Origin: Bradyrhizobium sp. dw_411
Lineage (GTDB): Bacteria > Pseudomonadota > Alphaproteobacteria > Rhizobiales > Xanthobacteraceae
Assembly (NCBI RefSeq): GCF_018449695.1
Contig: NZ_JAAVUY010000001.1
Location: forward strand, 62,001 to 126,000
Direction: 5' to 3'
DNA length: 64,000 nucleotides
In this document: piece after piece, positions 35,164 to 45,904 of the stretch
Position numbering within the stretch: position 1 is the first letter of the stretch
Layout of the letters: the number at the start of each line of letters is the position of its first letter
Program-made: the position numbers and the translations under genes
The notes under the pieces: generated by a model
Seen by the model: the letters and a program-made list of their open reading frames with translations, nothing else
The model's database searches: none
What the model was told of the DNA's origin: nothing

Positions 35164-36333
35164 TCAGTTCTGCCTGGTCGCGGCGGCCGCCGGCGAGAAG
35201 CCGAGCATGGAAGCCAGTGAGCGGCGATGACCGGTATCGATCGTGGTGTAGGCACTCATGCCGGCTTTCAGCCGCTGCACATCGGCGTCATGGCTGTCGA
35301 AATAGATTCGCACCGGCACGCGCTGCACGACCTTGACGAAATTTCCGGTCGCGTTCTGCGGCGGCAGGATCGCGAATTGCGCGCCGGTGCCGGGGCTGAG
35401 CGACCCGATGGTGCCCTTGAAGACATGATCCGGGAACGCATCGACGTCGATGCTGACCGGCTGACCTTCGGTAATATAGGTGAAATCCGATTCCTTCAGA
35501 TTGGCATCGACCCATGGCTTCGACGTGTCGATCACCGAGAACACCGGCGTGCCCGCGACCACGAAGCGGCCGAGCTGGATCTGGTCCACTTGAGTTGCAA
35601 TGCCGCCCATCGGCGCGCGCAAAACCGTGTGGTCGAGATTGCGCTCGGCCTGCGCCAGCGCCGCCTTGGCCTGGACATAGGGCGGAAACTGCTCGAGCGG
35701 CAGATTGGGATCGCCGAGCAACTGGGTTTTCGAGCTGGATAGCTGTTGCTGCACGAACGCCGCTTCCGCGCGCACGGTCAAAGCCGAGTTCGACGAATTG
35801 TCGAGGTCGAGCTGCGAGCCGAAATTGCTCTTGGCGAGCGCGGTCTTGCGCTCGACATCGCGTTGCTTCAGGTCGGCCGACTGCTGCATCAGATCGGCCA
35901 TCTGGCCGTATATCTTGATATTGGCGTTCAGATTCTCATAGCTGGTCTTGGCCTGCGCGAGCGTCGCCCTGGCCTGATCGACCGCCAACTGAAACGGCAC
36001 CGGATCGATCTCGAACAGCGCATCGCCAGCGTTGACGCGCTGGCCTTCACGGACCACGACCTTGTCGACCTTGCCGGAAATATCCGGCGTGATCAGGACC
36101 TTTTGCGCGCCGACATAGGCGTCATCGGTGGTCACGTAGCGGCCGCCATTGAGATAGAACACCAGCCCCGCGATCACGGCGACCAGCGGCAACACCACCA
36201 GCAACAGCGTGCGGCGATGGCGCCGCAAGCCGGCTGCGAGGCTGCGCCGCGATGGCGCGGAAACCGCGTTCGGTGATGTCTGCGACGGAGTGCCCTTTTG
36301 CTCGGGCGGAAATTTCAGGACGGGATCAGCCAT
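35164..36333 (-). CDS. HlyD/EmrA-family membrane fusion protein
   Basis: 389 residues with a cytoplasmic N terminus, one membrane helix (TLLLVVLPLVAVIAGLVFYL), a barrel-sandwich (lipoyl-like) part beginning YVTTDDAYVGAQKVLITPDISG, a coiled-coil hairpin (about 120-220) and a beta-barrel. The short tail ends with TIDTGHRR. The ATG at 36333 overlaps the marR stop by eight bases (ATGGCTGA), so the adaptor is translationally coupled to the regulator. Confidence 0.92.
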   Translation of the reverse strand: MADPVLKFPPEQKGTPSQTSPNAVSAPSRRSLAAGLRRHRRTLLLVVLPLVAVIAGLVFYLNGGRYVTTDDAYVGAQKVLITPDISGKVDKVVVREGQRVNAGDALFEIDPVPFQLAVDQARATLAQAKTSYENLNANIKIYGQMADLMQQSADLKQRDVERKTALAKSNFGSQLDLDNSSNSALTVRAEAAFVQQQLSSSKTQLLGDPNLPLEQFPPYVQAKAALAQAERNLDHTVLRAPMGGIATQVDQIQLGRFVVAGTPVFSVIDTSKPWVDANLKESDFTYITEGQPVSIDVDAFPDHVFKGTIGSLSPGTGAQFAILPPQNATGNFVKVVQRVPVRIYFDSHDADVQRLKAGMSAYTTIDTGHRRSLASMLGFSPAAAATRQN

Positions 36334-36826
36334 ACCGCTGCTCCTTTTTGTTGGGCGGCACGTCCGCCGGATTCTGAATAGCGTTGCGCACGTTTTCCTT
36401 GATCGTTTCCAGTTGTGACAGCAGGCGATGCGCATCGGCCGGGCTGATGCCCTCGAGCGCAGTCGCGGTGAGTTCGGAACGCAAGCCCCCCAGTTTGCCA
36501 AGCAGCGGCCGCGCCGCCTTGCGCAGATAGAGCCGGTTGACGCGCCGGTCGGTGTCGTCGTTGCGGCGCTCGATCCAGCCATTGTCACAGAGCTTGTCGA
36601 TCAGCCGCGTCAGCGTGATCGGCTGCATCTCCATCTGCTCGGCAAGTTCCGACTGCTTGAGGCCCTCGGTGCGTTCTACCTTGGCCAGCACAGCCCATTG
36701 CGCGCGGGTAATGCCGTGGCGCGCCGCCTGCTTGTCGGCATAGGCACGCACCAGCCGGTTCAATTCGCCGAGCGCGAACAGGAAGTTCATGTCCACGGAA
36801 CCGCGGGGCATTCCGATCATCTCCAT
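36326..36826 (-). CDS. MarR-family transcriptional repressor
   Basis: 166 residues with a winged helix-turn-helix: LKQSELAEQMEMQPITLTRLIDKLCDNGWIERR followed by the wing NDDTDRRVNRLYLR. It heads the operon of efflux genes and probably represses it until a toxic ligand is bound. GGAG is six bases upstream of the ATG. The promoter region carries a palindromic operator (36841-36854). Confidence 0.92.
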   Translation of the reverse strand: MEMIGMPRGSVDMNFLFALGELNRLVRAYADKQAARHGITRAQWAVLAKVERTEGLKQSELAEQMEMQPITLTRLIDKLCDNGWIERRNDDTDRRVNRLYLRKAARPLLGKLGGLRSELTATALEGISPADAHRLLSQLETIKENVRNAIQNPADVPPNKKEQRYG

Positions 36827-36840
36827 AAGCTTTGGATATA

Positions 36841-36854
36841 ATAAGCTAGCTTAT
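36841..36854. promoter_or_regulatory. MarR operator candidate
   Basis: Perfect 14-base palindrome ATAAGCTAGCTTAT, 15 bases upstream of the marR start, with an additional half-site ATAAGCT at 36825-36831. The AT-rich TTATTATA between them on the minus strand can serve as a -10 element. The layout suits autorepression of the operon. It is clearly AT-richer than its surroundings. Confidence 0.72.
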
Positions 36855-36971
36855 GAATTTTTCATGGCCGCGCCCCGAAGGGCTGCCCTGCCGAACGCAC
36901 ATGGCTCATCGCTGCTTGCCCTCGGGAACTCCGGGAAAGCGGCCTGATGGCATTGGGGATTAGCTGCCGGA

Positions 36972-37475
36972 ATGCTACATTCCGCCATAATGACGCTGAC
37001 AAAACCGACCTTTCCCGCCCCCGACCATGATCACGGACGCTGCACCGCGGATGCGATGCGGCATGCGGAACAGGTCTGCGAACGGCGGGCGCAGAAATTC
37101 ACCCCGATTCGCCGCCACGTGCTGCAGGCGCTCTTGTCCAGCCACCGGCCGCTCGGCGCCTATGAGGTGATCGACGAACTCGCCAAATCGATGCCGCGGC
37201 CGGCGCCGATCACGGTGTATCGTGCGCTGGATTTCCTGATGGAGAACGGCCTCGTCCACCGCATCGAAAGCCGCAACGCCTTTCTGGCCTGCGCGCACGA
37301 CCATGACGCCGCGGCAATGGTGGCGTTCCTGATTTGCGAGCATTGCGGCTCGGTCGGCGAAATTCCCGCAGCACCCGTCGCCCAGAGCCTCAATGACGCG
37401 GCGCGCGCGACCGGTTTTGCGCCGAAATTGTCGGTGGTCGAAATCACCGGCACCTGCGCGCACTGCCAGAAATAA
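36972..37475 (+). CDS. zur: Fur-family regulator, Zur-like
   Basis: 167 residues: a Fur/Zur winged helix (TPIRRHVLQALLSSHRPLGAYEVIDEL; PAPITVYRALDFLMENGLVHRIES) and a dimerisation part with the structural zinc motifs CEHCGSVGE and CAHCQ at the C terminus. The N-terminal His/Cys-rich stretch (DHDHGRCTADAMRHAEQVCERR) suits Zur rather than Fur or Irr. A second start at 36990 is possible; neither has a convincing ribosome site. Zinc-dependent repression of zinc uptake is inferred from family. Confidence 0.85.
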   Translation: MLHSAIMTLTKPTFPAPDHDHGRCTADAMRHAEQVCERRAQKFTPIRRHVLQALLSSHRPLGAYEVIDELAKSMPRPAPITVYRALDFLMENGLVHRIESRNAFLACAHDHDAAAMVAFLICEHCGSVGEIPAAPVAQSLNDAARATGFAPKLSVVEITGTCAHCQK

Positions 37476-37504
37476 ACAAGACCGCGATAAGCCGGCGAGG
37501 ATTC

Positions 37505-38491
37505 ATGCCCCCAAACGACACGCCGACAAACGCGGCCGAGCGCCCGCTCAGCCCCGGCGCTATCGCGCTGATGCTGATGCTTTGCCTGAGCTGGGGGTTC
37601 AACCAGATCGCGGTCAAGCTGGCTCTCCCCGATATCCCGCCGATGCTGCAAGGCATGATCCGCTCCGCCGGCGCCTTGCCCGTACTGCTGTTGATCGCGC
37701 GCTTTCGCGGCGTGAAAATGTTTGCCGCCGACGGCACGCTTGGCGTCGGGTTGTTCGCTGGCCTGTTGTTCGGCGTCGAATTCGCGCTGATCTTTCGCGG
37801 CATCGCGCTGACCTCGGCGTCGCGCGCGGTGGTGTTTCTCTACACCGCGCCGTTTTTTGTCGCGCTCGGCTCCTATCAGTTCCTCGGCGAGCGGCTGAGG
37901 GCATCGCAATGGAGCGGCCTCGGCTTAAGCTTTGCCGGGGTGGCGCTGGCGATCGGCGTGCCTCAGGCCGATGTCGATGCCAGTGTATTACTGGGCGACC
38001 TCATGATCGTCGGCGGCGGCTCGCTGTGGGCGGCCACCACCCTGCTGGTGAAGGCCTCGCCCCTGCGCCGGGCCCCGCCCGAAAAGGCCCTCGGCTATCA
38101 GGTCGCGGTATCGATCCCGATTCTGGGCCTGGCGGCGTGGTTTTGGGGCGAAACCGTGACCCGGGTTCCCGGCCCTCTGGCGCTATCGTTAATGGCCTAT
38201 CAGGCGCTTTGGGTGGTCGGATTGACGTTTTTGATATGGGTTGGGCTGATCAAGACCTATTCCGCCAGCAAATTGTCGGCTTTTACCTTCATCACCCCTT
38301 TGTTTGGCGTCGTGGCTAGCTATCTCATCCTGCACGATACCCCGACCCCGGTATTCGGCGCCGCGGCGATACTCGTGATTGCGGGGCTTTATCTGGTTAA
38401 TCGGCCGGGTCCGGCGGGACCAAGTCCTATACACCCAAGTCCTGCTACCCCGGCGGCGATTGATCCATTGCTGAATGTCACCAAAACCTGA
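37505..38491 (+). CDS. DMT superfamily (EamA) transporter
   Basis: 328-residue drug/metabolite transporter of ten helices in two EamA repeats. The first repeat includes MLMLCLSWGFNQIAVKLALPDIPP; in the second half, LGDLMIVGGGSLWAATTLLVKASPL. GAGG stands five bases before ATG. It is 29 bases downstream of zur and 13 bases upstream of ispG on the same strand, so the three may be cotranscribed. The substrate is unknown. Confidence 0.9.
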   Translation: MPPNDTPTNAAERPLSPGAIALMLMLCLSWGFNQIAVKLALPDIPPMLQGMIRSAGALPVLLLIARFRGVKMFAADGTLGVGLFAGLLFGVEFALIFRGIALTSASRAVVFLYTAPFFVALGSYQFLGERLRASQWSGLGLSFAGVALAIGVPQADVDASVLLGDLMIVGGGSLWAATTLLVKASPLRRAPPEKALGYQVAVSIPILGLAAWFWGETVTRVPGPLALSLMAYQALWVVGLTFLIWVGLIKTYSASKLSAFTFITPLFGVVASYLILHDTPTPVFGAAAILVIAGLYLVNRPGPAGPSPIHPSPATPAAIDPLLNVTKT

Positions 38492-38504
38492 TATTTGAGC
38501 CCCC

Positions 38505-39797
<1,293 letters not shown>

Positions 39798-39825
39798 TCG
39801 CGTTAGCGGGATTTAGCCTCAATCG

Positions 39826-39934
39826 CATCCTTCGAGACGGCGCTTCGCGCCTCCTCAGGATGAGGCCGGAGCCTGGACGATCTCTCGATCCCTCATGGTG
39901 AGGAGCGCGGCTTCGCGCGTCTCGAACCATGAGG
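39826..39934. repeat. Two adjacent palindromic repeats after ispG
   Basis: At 39826-39865 CATCCTTCGAGACGGCGCTT to CTCCTCAGGATGAGG; at 39891-39934 CCTCATGGTGAGGAGCGCGG to GCGCGTCTCGAACCATGAGG. Same families as 2554-2746, 14848-15147 and 32062-32160. Confidence 0.85.
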
Positions 39935-39976
39935 CCACGCCACTGAGACAGCTTCTCACACTACAATTGCTGAACG

Positions 39977-40228
39977 TCAGTTTCCATTGCCGCCGTTGAA
40001 GCAGGATGGGTCTCTCCAGCCGCCAACATGCGACAGGTCTCCCTGCTGTAGCGCTCCCAGCGGCCCGTTATAGGCCCTGCGGAAATTCGCTTCGTGATGG
40101 GCCCGCCTGTAGCTGTGCGACCATGACGTTCCGGCGTCTCGCGCCAGCGCGGGAGCAGCGAAAACGGAGGAAAGCACCAGCGCTGCGCTGCGCCTAACGT
40201 TTTGATGTTTGTCATCGTCATCGGGCAT
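39977..40228 (-). CDS. Small secreted hypothetical protein
   Basis: 83 residues with a likely signal peptide (RRSAALVLSSVFAAPALA, cleaved before RDAG), preceded by an unusual acidic MPDDDDK. The mature part is rich in Gly, His, Asn and Trp (SWSHSYRRAHHEANFRRAYNGP; GGWRDPSCFNGGNGN). GAG directly before the ATG is a weak ribosome site. The frame is kept without a domain match, so the gene is probable, not proven. A different, overlapping frame is open over 39961-40383 but shows no signal peptide. Confidence 0.55.
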   Translation of the reverse strand: MPDDDDKHQNVRRSAALVLSSVFAAPALARDAGTSWSHSYRRAHHEANFRRAYNGPLGALQQGDLSHVGGWRDPSCFNGGNGN

Positions 40229-40292
40229 CTCTTGTCTCTGTAGATAAGATAGGTCGCAGACGCGGTCCTGTATCTCAAATGGGTGTGATCGC

Positions 40293-41981
40293 TCACCCCT
40301 CCGCCGTCAGAACCACATCGTCCATGAACAACGCATCGATGCCGGACTTGCGGAAGGTGACGATCGCATCGGTGGGCGTGCACACGATCGGTTCGCTGTC
40401 ATTGAACGAGGTATTGACGACGATCGGCACGCCGGTTTTGGCATGGAAAGCGGATATCAATTCGTGAAAGCGCGGATTCAGTTCGCGGCTCACGAGTTGC
40501 ACGCGGGCGCTGCCGTCGAGATGCACGACGGACGGAATGCGATCGCGCAGCTCGGGCTTGACGTCGCAGGCAAACAGCATGAAGCCGTGGCTGATCGCAT
40601 GCGCGCCGCCAAGCTCGAACCATTCGTCGGCGTGTTCCGCCATCACGCTCGGCGCGAACGGCCGGAAATCCTCGCGGTGTTTGACCTTCTGATTGAGGAT
40701 AGTGCGCATATCCGGCCGGCGCGGGTCGGCAAGCAGCGAACGGTTGCCGAGCGCGCGCGGCCCGAATTCCATCCGGCCCTGAAACCACGCGACGATCTTG
40801 CCATCGGCGATCATGTCAGCCGCATCGCGCCCGGGAGACTTGCTGCGGCGCGCCTCAAGACCTGATGACTTCACCGCGGCCAGAATTTCGCGCCGCTCGA
40901 ACGCGGGACCGAGATAGGGCGAAGACATGCCGCGTTCAGGAGAGCTTTTTTGTTTCGAACAATGCACGATCTGCGCAGCGCCGATCGCGGTGCCGGCATC
41001 GTGCGGCGCGGAAGGGATGAACACATCCGAAAATTCGCCGGATTTCCGCACGATCTCATTGGTCACGCAATTGAGCGCGACGCCGCCGGCCATGCATAAT
41101 TTGTCTGATGGCACTTGGCGCTTGAGGCGCCGGACCAGCGCCAGCACCGCCTCATTGGTCGCTTCCTGAAGTGCTGCCGCGATATCGGCGTGGCGCGGCA
41201 GAATCTGCGCATTTTCGCCCTCCTCATAGCGCGCCGGGCCGAACGCGGCTTCCAGTTTGGCGTATTGATTCGGATTGGCGCTGAGAAACTCCGGCGATAC
41301 CGCGTAATCCTCCTTGCCGACGCGCAGCGCCGCCTGGATTTTGCGCCGGAAGATTTCGGGATTACCGTAGGCAGCGAGACCCATCACCTTCGACGCGTCG
41401 TAATGCGAGAAACCAAGGTGACTGCTGAGCACTTCCCACAGGAAGCCGAGCGAGTTCGGATAGTCGATCGATTCAACAGCCTGGATACGTGTGCCCTCGG
41501 CCTTCGCCAGAAAAGAACCCGCCACTTCGCCGATCCCGTCGAGGGTGAGGATCGCGGCATGATCGAAGCCCGACGGGAAATAGGCCGAGGCGGCATGCGC
41601 CATATGATGGGGCACGAAGTGAAAGCTTTGCTTGAGCGGACGATCGAGATACTCCTCGACCGCGCCTTGCACCTGACCCAGCCGCAGCCGCAGCGTTTCC
41701 TCGAGCCGCGGGTTCCACCATTCCTTGCGGTATTGCGCCTGGCGCATCTTGGGACTGAACGAATAGGCGACGTGATCGATATCACCGGCAGTGAGCCCGG
41801 CATGCTTGAGACAATAACGGATCGCGCGTTCGGGCAATTGATGGGGGTTGTCGAATTCCGCCGTCTTGCCATGCTTGATGCGATTGAACCGTTCTTCCTC
41901 GACGGCGGCGACCAGCTTGCCGTCGACCAGCAGCGCGGCGGACGACTCGTGATACACTGAATTAATTCCAAGAATATTCAA
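40293..41981 (-). CDS. NodU/CmcH-family carbamoyltransferase
   Basis: 562-residue carbamoyltransferase. The N-terminal ASKHA-like domain begins NILGINSVYHESSAALLVDG and carries EEERFNRIKHGK. The metal/Fe site is in HHMAHAASAYFPSGF. The second domain has EFGPRALGNRSLLADPR and KHREDFRPFAPSVM, the carbamoyladenylate-handling motifs. It transfers carbamoyl to a hydroxyl (NodU on Nod factor, CmcH on cephem). The start is taken as TTG at 41981, seven bases after GGAGG and exactly at the family N terminus; the open upstream frame (to 42086) has no family similarity. No other nod gene or nod box was seen. Confidence 0.88.
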   Translation of the reverse strand: MNILGINSVYHESSAALLVDGKLVAAVEEERFNRIKHGKTAEFDNPHQLPERAIRYCLKHAGLTAGDIDHVAYSFSPKMRQAQYRKEWWNPRLEETLRLRLGQVQGAVEEYLDRPLKQSFHFVPHHMAHAASAYFPSGFDHAAILTLDGIGEVAGSFLAKAEGTRIQAVESIDYPNSLGFLWEVLSSHLGFSHYDASKVMGLAAYGNPEIFRRKIQAALRVGKEDYAVSPEFLSANPNQYAKLEAAFGPARYEEGENAQILPRHADIAAALQEATNEAVLALVRRLKRQVPSDKLCMAGGVALNCVTNEIVRKSGEFSDVFIPSAPHDAGTAIGAAQIVHCSKQKSSPERGMSSPYLGPAFERREILAAVKSSGLEARRSKSPGRDAADMIADGKIVAWFQGRMEFGPRALGNRSLLADPRRPDMRTILNQKVKHREDFRPFAPSVMAEHADEWFELGGAHAISHGFMLFACDVKPELRDRIPSVVHLDGSARVQLVSRELNPRFHELISAFHAKTGVPIVVNTSFNDSEPIVCTPTDAIVTFRKSGIDALFMDDVVLTAEG

Positions 41982-42531
41982 CTGCCTGCCTCCAGCCGTT
42001 GTCTTTTCCGATCCCTGTTCGTCGTTTTTACCGCCATGAACGTTCACCGTGGCGAAATTGGCGGCCGTCCTCATGCCGCGACCCATTTGTATCGAACCTG
42101 CAGGGATCAGTCAGCCGCGTCGATGCGATCTTAAGACGCATTGATATTGCTGCGGTACAGCATCGCCCTCCGAGCAGCGGACCAAGTCGGCATTCGTAAA
42201 TGCTGTCGTACCGACAATACCGCTGGAAGTCGGATCTCGACGAGGCGCGCCAAGTCCACCGTTTCATTTTGCAGAGAATTCGAACGATGCGTTACCGCTC
42301 GGCCACACAGGAAGAGAATTAACTCGCGGTCTGGTTGTTGCCACAAATAAAGCCATCGCGGCACGTAAAGATTGACGATTCGATCAGAGACAGGATCGAC
42401 GCGCCAGAGATGACAAACATTTCCGCGCTCGCAAAACTGACTGCAGGATAGTCGTTTCGGCCTCGTGCCTGCGTTACGCACGAATTTTTGGTTACAGACT
42501 CGACAAGCAATGCTCGATCAGGAGACCAGCG
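41982..42531. other. Divergent intergenic region, no gene
   Basis: 550 bases between the carbamoyltransferase and the autotransporter, AT-richer than the average of the window. It must hold both promoters. A minus-strand frame of 116 codons (42131-42481) has no signal or family. No nod box pattern or palindromic operator was recognised. Confidence 0.5.
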
Positions 42532-45500
42532 ATGGCTCTTCGATGTGCGATGTCGCGCGCTTGCAACGCAAGGCGGGGCTCGAAGCTTAGTTCGACAAAT
42601 TCAAACGCTCTGGTGCTTGCCGGAATCATCGTCATTGCCGCGATTCCGAGCCGGGTTAGATCGCAGACGGTCGGCCCAAGCCCGCCTACAGTTACAACGA
42701 CCGTCAATGTAACATCCGGGACCACGACCGTGGTCGGCGGCACCGTGGTTTCCGTGACAGGCGCGACGAATGCAAGCAACGTCACGGGCGGAACCCTGGT
42801 ATGGGATGCGGCGGCCGGGCCGTTACCGGGACTGATCACGGTGCAGAGTCAAAACGGCAACGCGTTGCAGGCGGCCGGCGGTACGATTCTTGTTCCCAAC
42901 GACAACCTCAGCATCACCTCGGGAGGCGGTCACGCGGTGCTGGCGAACGGCGCCGCCAGCACCGTCACCATTGCAAACGGGGCGTCGGTCACGCTGACCG
43001 GTGTGGGCGAGGGGTTGGCCGCGATCGGCGGCACGATCAATGCCTCGGGAGTCATCATCAACGGTACGGCAGCTTCCCGCGGTCACGGCGCGGTGGCGGA
43101 AAGCGGTGGAACCATCAACCTCCACGCCGGGACCTCGATATCTACCGGCGGCGCCTTCAATGCTGTCGCGCTTGGCGCTTCCGGTGCCGGCAGCCGCGTC
43201 AATGCCGACGTGCTCATCCCGGTCACGACCACAGGCCGAGGCGCAATGGGCATCTATCTCCACGATGGAGGCCAGGTTTCGCTGCTTCCGGGATCGACGC
43301 TTAATATAAACGGCACCAGCAGTGTCGGCGTTGCGGCAGACAACACGACGGTTGCCCTCGGCACGATCGGCAGCGGCTTGACCGTTAATCTCAATGGCGT
43401 CGGGGTTGCGGGGCAGGCAGGGAGCACCGGCGTCGTGGCATTCAATGGTGGGAACGTCTCCCTCCAGAATCTCACAGTGACGGGCTCCAACGGTGCCGCA
43501 GGCGTTTGGGCGGCGCCCAACAGCACCGTCACGCTGACGGGCACCAACACGATCAACATCAACTCGGCGCAGAATCCGACGTTCTATACGCTTCAGACCG
43601 CGACCCTCGTCACTTCGAATGGCCCGGTAGGTTCGATTTTTGGCGTGAACGGCGGGAGTCCGATCAGCGGGCTGTTCTCCACGGGAGGAACGATCAACAG
43701 CACGGGCACGACCATCAACGTGACGACCGGCAACGGTGCGGCGGGGGCGGATATTCAAGCCAACGGCCTCATCAACATCGACCGCAACACCATCACCACG
43801 ACGGGTACGAATTCGTTCGGTGTCAGGGTGGATAACGGGACGCTGATAGGCACCGGTTCGAGCGTAACGACATCCGGCGGCGGAGCCGCGCTGTTCTTCA
43901 ATGCCGGCCCGGGGCTCATCGATCTGACCAACAGCACAGTGCTGGCGACGGGGGCAAATACCGTCGGGCTGTCTTCGTTGAACCTTTCCACCAATGGGAT
44001 CGACACCGTTCGCCTCACCAGCGGCAGTCTGATCAGCAACGCCTCTACGGCGGTGGAGGCCCAGGGCCCCCTCAATCTGACCACCAGCGGAACTGTGGTG
44101 ACGGGCGGCGGCGGTACATTGCTGGAAACCTTCGCGAATAATCCCGCCTTCCAACCGACCGTCGTCAATTTCACGGCATCGCAGGGCAGCCAACTCATGG
44201 GCGACGCCATTGTCGATGTTGGAAGCACAGCGAACATCAGTCTTTTGACCGGGTCACGATGGGAAGGCGCAGCCTTTAACGTCACCAATGTCAACGTTGA
44301 TCCGACCAGCGTCTGGACCGTAACGGCGAACTCGACTGTCTCGCAGACAGTGAACAATTCGGGCCTGATCCAATTCACGCCGCCGACCGGCGATCCGACG
44401 CAGCTCGCAAATTTCAAGACGCTCACGACTGCGAACTATATTGGCAGCGGCGGTACTATCGGGCTCAATACGTTTCTCGGAACCGACGGCTCGCCCTCTG
44501 ACCGTCTCGTCATCAACGGCGGTACGGCAAATGGCAATTCGCTGCTGCGGATTACAAATGCCGGCGGCCCCGGTGCGTTGACGACCGGCAACGGCATTCT
44601 CGTGGTCGACACCATCAATGGGGGCACTACGGTGCCGGGCACCTTCGCGTTGGCACGGCCGGTGGCCGAGGGGCCTTACGACTACACGCTGTTCCGCAGC
44701 AGCGTCGATGCCAGTAACGCTCAAGCGTGGTATTTGCGCTCGACGATCAACTGCACGCTTGCTTCAACCGATCCGATTTGCGCCGTACCTGGAGTTGGTC
44801 CGACGCTGCCGGACTTCAGACCGGAGACTTCGCTCTATGCGGCCATTCCTTCGATGGCCCTGATCTATGGCCGCACACTGCTCGATACCTTGCATGAGCG
44901 TGTCGGCGACGAGGAGGATTTGCGCAATCAGTTGCGCCAGAATGGCGTCGCCCCCGGCGCGTGGGCGCGCGTGATCGGCCAGCACGGCAATAATCAGGGC
45001 GATCCGCTGGGGATCTTCGGCAGCGGCCCTAAATTCGACTATGACATCGGCGCATTCCAGGGCGGTCAGGATTTACTTCGGCGCGAAGGTGCGGACAGCA
45101 GCCGCGACCACGCCGGGCTTTATACCGCCATCGGTTTGCTTACCGGCAACGTGACCCACTTTGATCAAACCTTCGCCGGAGCCAACAACCTCAGCGCCTA
45201 TAGTCTCGGCGGCTATTGGACCCATTTCGGGGCGCGGGGGTGGTATCTCGACGCAATCCTGCAAGGCACCTGGTATAATGCCAGAGGTGTCTCGAACAGT
45301 CTGCCGGCGCTGGCGACCAATGGCTGGGGTTTGGCCAGTTCATTGGAGGGCGGCTATCCTATCAAGCTCGGGGGCGGCTTCATCATCGAGCCGCAGGCGC
45401 AGATCGTCTACCAGAACGTCAGCTTGAGCGATGGCAACGATACCGCAGCGACCGTTCAATTCCGCAATGTCGACTCGCTTGTGGCGCGCATCGGCGCGCG

Positions 45501-45792
45501 AGTGGCGCGAACGTGGTTGCTCGACGACAGCGCCCAGCGTTCGATCACCGCCTGGATCCGGCCAAGCCTCTGGAATGAATTCCGCGGCAACCCGCAAACG
45601 CTGTTCTCATCGGCGGCCGGCCCCGTCCCCTTTCAGTCGGATATCGGTGGCGCCTGGGTCGAGATAAACGCCGGCCTGGACGCTCAAATCACCAAAGCCA
45701 CATCGCTGTTCGCGAGCGTCGGCTACCAGGTCAGCACTAACGGAAACATGACGGCCTATAACGGCAAGGGCGGCTTGCGCGTGGCGTGGTGA
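42532..45792 (+). CDS. Autotransporter (type Va) with beta-helix passenger and beta-barrel
   Basis: 1086 residues. The start has CAGGAGA eight bases upstream. An extended signal (NALVLAGIIVIAAIPSRVRS, cut near QTVG) precedes a passenger of about 700 residues of Thr/Asn/Ser/Gly-rich beta-strands with repeated GG-x-I and TxTN-like turns (beta-helix). A linker with two Cys (CTLASTDPICAVPG) leads to the autotransporter domain from about 800, beginning YAAIPSMALIYGRTLLDTLHERVG. The C-terminal 12-strand barrel ends GKGGLRVAW, with the terminal aromatic expected for BAM assembly. Surface adhesion or host contact is the usual role. Confidence 0.93.
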   Translation: MALRCAMSRACNARRGSKLSSTNSNALVLAGIIVIAAIPSRVRSQTVGPSPPTVTTTVNVTSGTTTVVGGTVVSVTGATNASNVTGGTLVWDAAAGPLPGLITVQSQNGNALQAAGGTILVPNDNLSITSGGGHAVLANGAASTVTIANGASVTLTGVGEGLAAIGGTINASGVIINGTAASRGHGAVAESGGTINLHAGTSISTGGAFNAVALGASGAGSRVNADVLIPVTTTGRGAMGIYLHDGGQVSLLPGSTLNINGTSSVGVAADNTTVALGTIGSGLTVNLNGVGVAGQAGSTGVVAFNGGNVSLQNLTVTGSNGAAGVWAAPNSTVTLTGTNTININSAQNPTFYTLQTATLVTSNGPVGSIFGVNGGSPISGLFSTGGTINSTGTTINVTTGNGAAGADIQANGLINIDRNTITTTGTNSFGVRVDNGTLIGTGSSVTTSGGGAALFFNAGPGLIDLTNSTVLATGANTVGLSSLNLSTNGIDTVRLTSGSLISNASTAVEAQGPLNLTTSGTVVTGGGGTLLETFANNPAFQPTVVNFTASQGSQLMGDAIVDVGSTANISLLTGSRWEGAAFNVTNVNVDPTSVWTVTANSTVSQTVNNSGLIQFTPPTGDPTQLANFKTLTTANYIGSGGTIGLNTFLGTDGSPSDRLVINGGTANGNSLLRITNAGGPGALTTGNGILVVDTINGGTTVPGTFALARPVAEGPYDYTLFRSSVDASNAQAWYLRSTINCTLASTDPICAVPGVGPTLPDFRPETSLYAAIPSMALIYGRTLLDTLHERVGDEEDLRNQLRQNGVAPGAWARVIGQHGNNQGDPLGIFGSGPKFDYDIGAFQGGQDLLRREGADSSRDHAGLYTAIGLLTGNVTHFDQTFAGANNLSAYSLGGYWTHFGARGWYLDAILQGTWYNARGVSNSLPALATNGWGLASSLEGGYPIKLGGGFIIEPQAQIVYQNVSLSDGNDTAATVQFRNVDSLVARIGARVARTWLLDDSAQRSITAWIRPSLWNEFRGNPQTLFSSAAGPVPFQSDIGGAWVEINAGLDAQITKATSLFASVGYQVSTNGNMTAYNGKGGLRVAW

Positions 45793-45904
45793 TACGTCGG
45801 TCGCTGCGGCAGACCTCGAAGGTACTGCTCGCTGATTTGCCGTCCAGGCAGATCAGCGCTCATTTTCTCGATGCCGCTTCTCAGGACCGAGTGGAGCCAA
45901 CAGG

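Noticed and set aside
41982-42531. nod box or LysR-type operator upstream of the carbamoyltransferase
   Set aside because: I searched by eye for the ATC-N9-GAT repeats of a nod box on both strands and found none that fit.
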